Part shown: piece by piece, positions 7,574 to 12,194 of the stretch | Layout: each line of letters opens with the position of its first letter | How positions within the stretch are numbered: position 1 is the stretch's first letter | Origin: UKL13-2 sp043756275 | GTDB lineage: Bacteria > Pseudomonadota > Gammaproteobacteria > Burkholderiales > Usitatibacteraceae | Direction of reading: 5' to 3' | Assembly (NCBI GenBank): GCA_043756275.1 | Contig: JAYURJ010000137.1 | Span: 1-12,194, forward strand | Length of the DNA stretch: 12,194 bases | Program-made: the position numbers and the translations under genes | The notes under the pieces: generated by a model | The model's input: the letters and a program-made list of their open reading frames with translations, nothing else | What the model was told of the DNA's origin: nothing | The model's database searches: none

Positions 7574-9310
7574 TCACTTGCGCTTCGGACTCGCCACGTC
7601 GGCACCGCGCAGCTCTTCCATCCGTGCGCGTCCCCGTGATTGATCGCCTTCGTGCAGTTCGGTGGTGCGAATTAACAGTGCCTTCTCCACCTGCTTCGCT
7701 TCGAGCTCCACCTGCAGCGATTTCACGCGTACCTCTAGCTCCGCCTCTTCAGCATCGAGCAGGACGCGTTTGAGCCTGGTGGCAACTTCAGTGACCTCAT
7801 TGGCGACGCGCTCGGAGCGTTCTTTTTCCCAGCGCATGGTGCCCATTAGCACTTCTCCGCCGGCACTATAGGTATCGGTCAGGGTCACGCCGGTGTCGCT
7901 GAGTACGAGTTCGCGCACCTGGTTTGAATGCGCGGTGCCCCGGGACTTGATGATGGACAGGCCACGGTTACGTTCGCCGGCCTGTACCAGATAACTTAGA
8001 TGAATCCAGGCGTCTGTGAGGGTCGATATCTGCATCGCCGAGCCCACTTCGGTTCGGCTGGAAATCTCGTCGAGCAGGCTGGTGCATACCAGCGTGATGC
8101 CCTCGGCCTTTGCCCAATCGATCATCCGGTCGGTTACGCTATGTGCACTTAAGTCATTGCCGGAATTGGACCATGTGGATACTGGGTCCACCACAAGGCA
8201 ACGGGCCCTATGTTCATTCGCCAGCGTCTTGATGCGCATCAGGTATGTCTCGGCGCTGCCGCTAATGCTGCGCGCTGAGACCATGTGCAGTATTCCGCTT
8301 TTCAGATGGCGACCCATTCGGATTCCAACTGACGCGAGATCGCGGATGACCTCGTTTGAGTCGGAGTCAAGGCAGATGAACAGGGTACGCTCGCCGCGCT
8401 GGCAGGCTGCCTCCGCGAAGGCACCACTGAGTGTCGTCTTGGCCGTACCGGGAAAGCCGGTGATCAGCACGCTCGAGCCGCGGTAGTAACCGCCACCCAG
8501 CATGGTATCGAGCCGCTCCACGCCGCTGGAAACCCGTTCGCTGCTCACTTTGGCGTACACACGGCTGCGCATGGGCGCCGTCGCCACCTCCAGACCAGTC
8601 ACGCCGATAAGCATCGGGGATTCGTTTTCGTCAAAGCTGCTGCCCCGATATTTTTGTACGCGCAGATTGCGCTGTGACACACCCATCACTACACCGTGGT
8701 TCAGGATGACCGCACAATCCACCATGAACTGCATGAAACCAAACGGTTGCTGGCTTAGAGAAGTTGCCTCATCGCCGCCGGCCTTTGCCGTAATGACGCC
8801 TGTCAGCCCGCGATCCAGCAGCCATTCATGCAGCCGGTATATTTCGCGGCGTTTCGCCGCATGGTCGGGAAGCAATGCCATCACAATGTCGAGGGCGTCG
8901 AACACGATGCGCCGCGCATTCATGGCTTTGGCTTGGGCCCCCAGCGCAGCGAGCATGCCGCCGAGATCAAAATTGCCGGACTGCACCACATCAGGACTGG
9001 GCTGGGCATCGAGAAAAAACAGTTTCTTCTGTTGTCGCAATTGCGCCAGGTTCCAGCCGAAACTCTCTGCATTAGCCACAATGCGCGCCGACGTTTCCTC
9101 AAACGCGACGAATATCGCCGACTCTTTGCATACTTGAACGCCGTGAACCAGAAATTGCAGGGAAAGTATGGTCTTGCCGGAACCTGGTCCGCCGAGTAGT
9201 AAGGTGGTGCGACCACTGGGGAGACCACCGCGAGTGATTTCATCCAGACCGGCGATGCCTGTGAGCGCCTTGAGTGGTGCATTCAATCTGGACGATTTGG
9301 CGGATTTCAT
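7574..9310 (-). CDS. kaiC: KaiC-type double-domain clock ATPase/autokinase with C-terminal coiled coil
   Basis: This 578-residue protein has two RecA-like KaiC domains. CI has Walker A GGPGSGKT (40-47), catalytic glutamates E71-E72 in FVAFEET, and Walker B VFDALD (136-141). CII has a variant P-loop GFPGTAKT (285-292), D315-S316 where cyanobacterial KaiC has Glu-Glu, and Walker B-like CLVVDP (371-376). The autophosphorylation pair is kept as S429-T430 in QISTLTD, equivalent to S431-T432 of Synechococcus, with S424 at the T426 position. Residues ~495-578 form a charged, heptad-rich tail absent from the 519-residue cyanobacterial protein. I chose the ATG at 9310, with GGGAAA upstream; the open frame extends to 9487, but those 59 residues resemble no KaiC. 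KaiC hydrolyses ATP slowly and phosphorylates itself, acting as a timer or energy sensor; no kaiA is visible. The 227 bases upstream (9311-9537) hold two TGTACG-type sites but no convincing sigma-70 promoter. Confidence 0.95.
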   Translation of the reverse strand: MKSAKSSRLNAPLKALTGIAGLDEITRGGLPSGRTTLLLGGPGSGKTILSLQFLVHGVQVCKESAIFVAFEETSARIVANAESFGWNLAQLRQQKKLFFLDAQPSPDVVQSGNFDLGGMLAALGAQAKAMNARRIVFDALDIVMALLPDHAAKRREIYRLHEWLLDRGLTGVITAKAGGDEATSLSQQPFGFMQFMVDCAVILNHGVVMGVSQRNLRVQKYRGSSFDENESPMLIGVTGLEVATAPMRSRVYAKVSSERVSSGVERLDTMLGGGYYRGSSVLITGFPGTAKTTLSGAFAEAACQRGERTLFICLDSDSNEVIRDLASVGIRMGRHLKSGILHMVSARSISGSAETYLMRIKTLANEHRARCLVVDPVSTWSNSGNDLSAHSVTDRMIDWAKAEGITLVCTSLLDEISSRTEVGSAMQISTLTDAWIHLSYLVQAGERNRGLSIIKSRGTAHSNQVRELVLSDTGVTLTDTYSAGGEVLMGTMRWEKERSERVANEVTEVATRLKRVLLDAEEAELEVRVKSLQVELEAKQVEKALLIRTTELHEGDQSRGRARMEELRGADVASPKRK

Positions 9311-9362
9311 ATTGTTTCCCGGACGGCAACATTTACGGCTGGAACGCGAAGGCAGCGCATGA

Positions 9363-9371
9363 TGTACGTAC
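9363..9371. promoter_or_regulatory. TGTACGTAC element upstream of kaiC
   Basis: A TGTACG half-site (9363-9368) is embedded in the palindrome GTACGTAC (9364-9371), about 53 bases before the kaiC start. The reverse form CGTACA occurs at 9506-9511, near the end of the preceding gene. The same hexamer forms an inverted repeat upstream of that gene. It may be an operator, but no regulator is identified. Confidence 0.25.
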
Positions 9372-9537
9372 CAAGCGGTGGCTGGGTGCCAGACTAACTC
9401 ACGCACATCCATAACTGAAGAGGCATTGCACTGCATGAGCCCGCCAAATACCTTAAATCGTGGAAATATCGCGGAAGAAATTGCCACCGCGCATCGACTA
9501 TTGCGCGTACACAGTAATTGGCTTCATTAGTGCGTAG

Positions 9538-10230
9538 CTAGTGCGGCGAAACGCTTGTGCTTGCCGCCGCAAGATGAATCTCCGGCAGCGACCGTTCGGT
9601 CAGGGTGCGTAATTCACCCAGTGTGTGTAATAGCAATGTACTGGTCGCTCCGGTTGTTCCAACACGGCCAGTCCTGATCGCGGAAAACGATTCGAGCGCA
9701 ATGTCGACCAACCTGCGGTGCTCAACGGCGTAAGTGCGTAGTCGAACATGCACATTGTCGGCCTGATCATCAATTAAAGTTTGGTGCGCGCGCCCGAAGG
9801 CAGTAACGGCATCGGCAATGGCGTCGTCGAGACAGCGATTGAGGGTGCGAAATTGGTCCGCCGCGATGGCGACTTTTTGCTCAACGGCCATTTCGGTCAC
9901 GGACTGGCAGACATCTCCATATTCGCGCACAACCTGGTCCACGCTGTAGCCCAGTCGTAGCAGTTCGGCACCGTGCAGGGCTGCGGCCCTGCCAACCTTC
10001 GAATTCGCGGGTGTCGATTCTGGTTGTGCAGTCTCTTTGGCGGCAGTTGACTGCTCGCGTTGCAGGGTGTCGGTCAATTGTTGCAGAAACAGCGGCACGC
10101 CGTGCTCCACCTCGGCGGGTGGTGTCAATGGCCGATGGCGTTTGGCCGCCTTCTCCCGGCAGCGTCCGATCAATTCATTGCGATTCGAGATCAAAAATTC
10201 GTGAAGCATACGCGAGCATAGGTGTTCCAT
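9538..10230 (-). CDS. RsbRD-N-like helical sensor protein lacking a kinase ATPase domain
   Basis: This ~230-residue, all-helical protein resembles the N-terminal sensory region of a group of proteobacterial histidine kinases, often annotated as an RsbRD-type N-terminal domain. Characteristic stretches are EFLISNRNELIGRCR (11-25), VEHGVPLFLQQL (41-52) and ELLRLGYSVDQVVREYGDVC (89-108). A Pro/Ser/Thr-rich linker lies at ~60-78. The last part (~160-220) looks like the dimerisation helices of such kinases, but the position where I expect HELR reads VEHR (169-172) and no ATPase domain follows; the gene simply stops. It may therefore be a non-catalytic sensor, phosphotransfer scaffold or binding partner. 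The start is uncertain: ATG at 10230 is chosen, with GTG at 10236 or ATG at 10209 possible and no strong ribosome binding site for any. It lies on the kaiC strand, 227 bases upstream, and could belong to the same regulon. The functional assignment comes from remembered family resemblance. Confidence 0.75.
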   Translation of the reverse strand: MEHLCSRMLHEFLISNRNELIGRCREKAAKRHRPLTPPAEVEHGVPLFLQQLTDTLQREQSTAAKETAQPESTPANSKVGRAAALHGAELLRLGYSVDQVVREYGDVCQSVTEMAVEQKVAIAADQFRTLNRCLDDAIADAVTAFGRAHQTLIDDQADNVHVRLRTYAVEHRRLVDIALESFSAIRTGRVGTTGATSTLLLHTLGELRTLTERSLPEIHLAAASTSVSPH

Positions 10231-10241
10231 GCGCACGTGAC

Positions 10242-10257
10242 TGTACGTTTCCGTACA
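10242..10257. promoter_or_regulatory. Perfect inverted repeat TGTACG-N4-CGTACA, candidate operator
   Basis: TGTACG (10242-10247) and CGTACA (10252-10257) form 6-bp arms around TTTC. The site lies 11 bases before the chosen start of the small sensor gene, where a bound protein would block transcription or initiation. A further CGTACA is at 10359-10364, and two more copies lie upstream of kaiC. Spacing and symmetry suit a dimeric regulator. No binding protein can be assigned. Confidence 0.35.
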
Positions 10258-10336
10258 TAGTAGACCCGCAACAGACCACCGGCAGATGAACCCTCATACC
10301 TTTTTACGGCCATGGCGATCAGGAGGTCACGGCGAT

Positions 10337-10391
10337 CTGCCTGCGCCAGAGTTCTGAACGTACATCCAGCATTGGCGGGGATCGCAGGCAG
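10337..10391. repeat. Long-arm inverted repeat in the gap after the hybrid kinase
   Basis: CTGCCTGCG (10337-10345) and CGCAGGCAG (10383-10391) are perfect 9-bp complements separated by 37 bases. TTTTT follows directly on the plus strand (10392-10396). Read on the minus strand, the direction of the flanking genes, the T run becomes A residues before the stem, so it is not a standard terminator for the hybrid kinase. It may fold in a 3' untranslated region or leader. Otherwise the 10237-10511 gap holds only the TGTACG-type sites; I see no small gene. Confidence 0.4.
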
Positions 10392-10511
10392 TTTTTGCGC
10401 GGGGAGGCACATCAGCCCTTGAGTTTAGCGAAATTAGTAACGCGCAGTGGCGACTACATGTTGTCGATGTCGGTTTCAACATTCATGACACCAACCATCG
10501 CCGTTTGTGCG

Positions 10512-12194
10512 CTAACCAACACGGTTAATCTCACTGGCGGTCCGGGCCAGCCGCACGAATGCGTCGCACAGGTCCTCGATCACGTTTGCCTTGAAAATCA
10601 ATTCACGTACGCCCGCGCCGCTCGCCTGCGCGCGCAGGGTCTCGTCGATAAAGCCAGATGCCACTACCACCGGCAAATCCGCGCGGACATCTCTCACCGC
10701 GCGTGCCACGTCGAGGCCTGACATACCCGGCATGTTGTAGTCAGTCACGACCAGATCGAACTGTGATGGTTTGGCGCGCAGAGCGGACAGCGCCTCACGC
10801 TGGTTGGTGTAACCGTGAAGATGGTAGCCCCGCTTCTCCAGCATTCGCTTGACGAGAAAGATAAGGGCTTCATCGTCGTCAATGTAAAGAATGTGCTGGC
10901 CGCCGTTGACATCCAGAAGCGGTTTTGTGGATTCAATTTTGGTCCCGGATTTCAATGTTGTCGCAGCCGATTCCACAGTCGGCAAGTAGATCGCGAAGGC
11001 AGCGCCTTTACCCGGTTCGCTGTCCACAACAATCGTGCCGTCGTGCGCGAGCACGATGCCGTGCACCACCGCCAATCCCAGCCCCGTTCCTTCGTCGACT
11101 GGCTTGGTCGTGAAGAATGGTTCAAATACACGTGCCCGCGTGGCCGCATCCATGCCCGGTCCATCATCCCGGACTTCAAGTTTCAAAATCGGTCCAGGAT
11201 GATTTGTGCGCATCAAACTCAGCGAAGGCGGGGCGTCCACCAGATCGATATTGCCGCTGATGGTACTCAATCGGACGTCGATGCGACCCGCACCAGTGCC
11301 GATGGCTTGCATGGCGTTGTTGACAAGGTTGATGACGACCTGCTGCATCTGCGTCGCGTCTGCCAGTACCAGTGGCAACCCATCGCCAAGTTGAGCTTTG
11401 AGTAGCAGCCGCGCCGGTAGCGTGGCCCGCAACAAGCGCACCGTCTCATGGACGGAGGGGCCAAGCGCCAGCAATTTCCGCTCGCTGGGGGCGCGGCGAC
11501 TGAAAGAGAGGATCTGGCGGACAAGGTCACGCGCGTGCGAGCCGGCCTTCTTGATCTCGTCCAGACTTTCCAGCACCGGGGAATTGTGCTCCAGATCCTG
11601 ACGCGCCAGCTCCGTGTTGCCAAGAATCGTCGCGAGGATATTGTTGAAGTCATGCGCGATACCGCCAGCGAGTGTGCCGATGGCCTCCATTTTTTGAGAT
11701 TCCCGCACTTGTGCCTCGAGCGAAGCGCGAGCGGCGTCGGCTTGCTTGCGGCTGGTAATGTCCTGAGCGGTGCCGCGCAGCCCGACGATCTTGCCCTCCA
11801 CGTCGCGCAGCACTTCTCCGCGTGCGCCTATCCAGCGGCGCTGGCCATCGGCGCAACTCCGTTCCAGATCGAGCTTATATCCCTCGCCAGTAAGTAGCGC
11901 GAGTTGCATAGCCGCATCCAGTTTAGCTGCGCTCTCGCTTGTATAAAGCTGCAGATTTTCCGCGTAGTCAGGGGTTGGCAGAGACAAATCCAGTCCGAAG
12001 ATTCGGTAGAGTTCGTCTGACCACTCCACTTTTCCCGTCGCGGCATCCCTGCGCCAGTCGCCGAGTTGCGCCACCCGTTGTGCGTCCGCCAGCGCTACTT
12101 CGCTCATGCGCAGCGCGGCTTCCGCTTGTTTGGCCGCAGTGATGTCACGCAGGGATACGTGAATGGCGGGCAGACCAGCGTAGACAATCGATGT
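10512..12194 (-). CDS. PAS hybrid histidine kinase with C-terminal receiver, 5'-partial
   Basis: This is the C-terminal ~560 residues of a hybrid kinase. The frame stays open from the ATG at 12107 to the window edge, and the 29 extra codons end one PAS domain (HVSLRDITAAKQAEAALR), so the start lies beyond 12194. Counting from 12107, another PAS with its PAC segment spans ~5-122 (ending AQDITSRKQ). HisKA has phospho-histidine H152 in GGIAHDFNNILA. The ATPase domain has N box INLVNNAMQA (259-268), G1 DDGPGM (314-319) and G2 GTGLGLAVVHG (340-350). The receiver (~403-522) has D410-D412, phospho-acceptor D456 (VVTDYNMPG) and K506, where the usual Lys-Pro is Lys-Ala. No membrane segment is visible in the part present. 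It lies upstream of the kai genes on the same strand, but a 275-base gap separates it from the next gene, so it is probably a separate unit. Its output partner is unknown; phosphate may be removed or passed to an Hpt protein. Confidence 0.92.
   Translation of the reverse strand, partial: TSIVYAGLPAIHVSLRDITAAKQAEAALRMSEVALADAQRVAQLGDWRRDAATGKVEWSDELYRIFGLDLSLPTPDYAENLQLYTSESAAKLDAAMQLALLTGEGYKLDLERSCADGQRRWIGARGEVLRDVEGKIVGLRGTAQDITSRKQADAARASLEAQVRESQKMEAIGTLAGGIAHDFNNILATILGNTELARQDLEHNSPVLESLDEIKKAGSHARDLVRQILSFSRRAPSERKLLALGPSVHETVRLLRATLPARLLLKAQLGDGLPLVLADATQMQQVVINLVNNAMQAIGTGAGRIDVRLSTISGNIDLVDAPPSLSLMRTNHPGPILKLEVRDDGPGMDAATRARVFEPFFTTKPVDEGTGLGLAVVHGIVLAHDGTIVVDSEPGKGAAFAIYLPTVESAATTLKSGTKIESTKPLLDVNGGQHILYIDDDEALIFLVKRMLEKRGYHLHGYTNQREALSALRAKPSQFDLVVTDYNMPGMSGLDVARAVRDVRADLPVVVASGFIDETLRAQASGAGVRELIFKANVIEDLCDAFVRLARTASEINRVG

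Noticed and set aside
9388..9412. A sigma-54-like TGGCAC sequence upstream of kaiC on the minus strand
   Set aside because: The TTGC half does not appear at the required spacing after it, and I could not find a well-matched sigma-70 pair in this gap either.
9311..9487. An N-terminal extension of kaiC by 59 residues to a start at 9487
   Set aside because: The added residues resemble no KaiC and read like translated noncoding DNA, and the ATG at 9310 has a purine-rich GGGAAA just upstream.
10321..10326. A perfect AGGAGG on the plus strand
   Set aside because: No start codon with an open frame follows at usable spacing, so it is probably chance.
10191..10412. A 73-residue minus-strand frame in the gap before the small sensor gene
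   Set aside because: It overlaps the start of the sensor gene in another frame, has no recognisable motif and no convincing ribosome binding site.

Overview
The window comes from a bacterial chromosome of moderate GC content (mid-50s percent by eye). Genes are tightly packed and every coding gene belongs to signal transduction. Protein style suggests a proteobacterium, most likely a betaproteobacterium: kaiC-kaiB-kinase order without kaiA, soluble multi-PAS kinases, and a NarL/FixJ regulator behind a HisKA_3 kinase. I cannot name genus or species. There are no RNA genes, insertion sequences or CRISPR arrays that I can see.

Layout. On the plus strand, positions 1-1476 hold the 3' part of a REC-PAS-HisKA_3 sensor kinase whose start lies before the window. 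It overlaps by 4 bases a NarL/FixJ response regulator (1473-2138). A 151-base convergent gap with a hairpin follows. Everything to its right is on the minus strand. Read in transcription order from the right edge: a hybrid histidine kinase (10512 to beyond 12194, start missing); a 275-base gap with inverted repeats; a small helical sensor-type protein without a kinase domain (9538-10230); a 227-base gap; kaiC (7574-9310); kaiB (7276-7566); a six-PAS soluble histidine kinase (4025-7279); and a REC-GGDEF-EAL protein (2290-4011). The last four genes are separated by 7 bases, a 4-base overlap and 13 bases, and very probably form one operon.

How they may work together. KaiC is a double-domain RecA-type ATPase that keeps the paired Ser-Thr autophosphorylation site and has a long C-terminal coiled-coil tail. 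KaiB is a thioredoxin-like partner. No KaiA is present, which fits the simpler, hourglass-like Kai systems of proteobacteria. The PAS kinase translationally coupled to kaiB has no receiver of its own. The next gene begins with a receiver and ends in an EAL phosphodiesterase domain with intact catalytic residues, while its GGDEF motif is degenerate. The simplest reading is a KaiBC timing or energy-sensing module that works through phosphotransfer to lower cyclic-di-GMP. This is inference from gene order and motifs. The neighbouring convergent kinase carries a receiver of the same subfamily and could share the same phosphate flow towards the NarL-type regulator.
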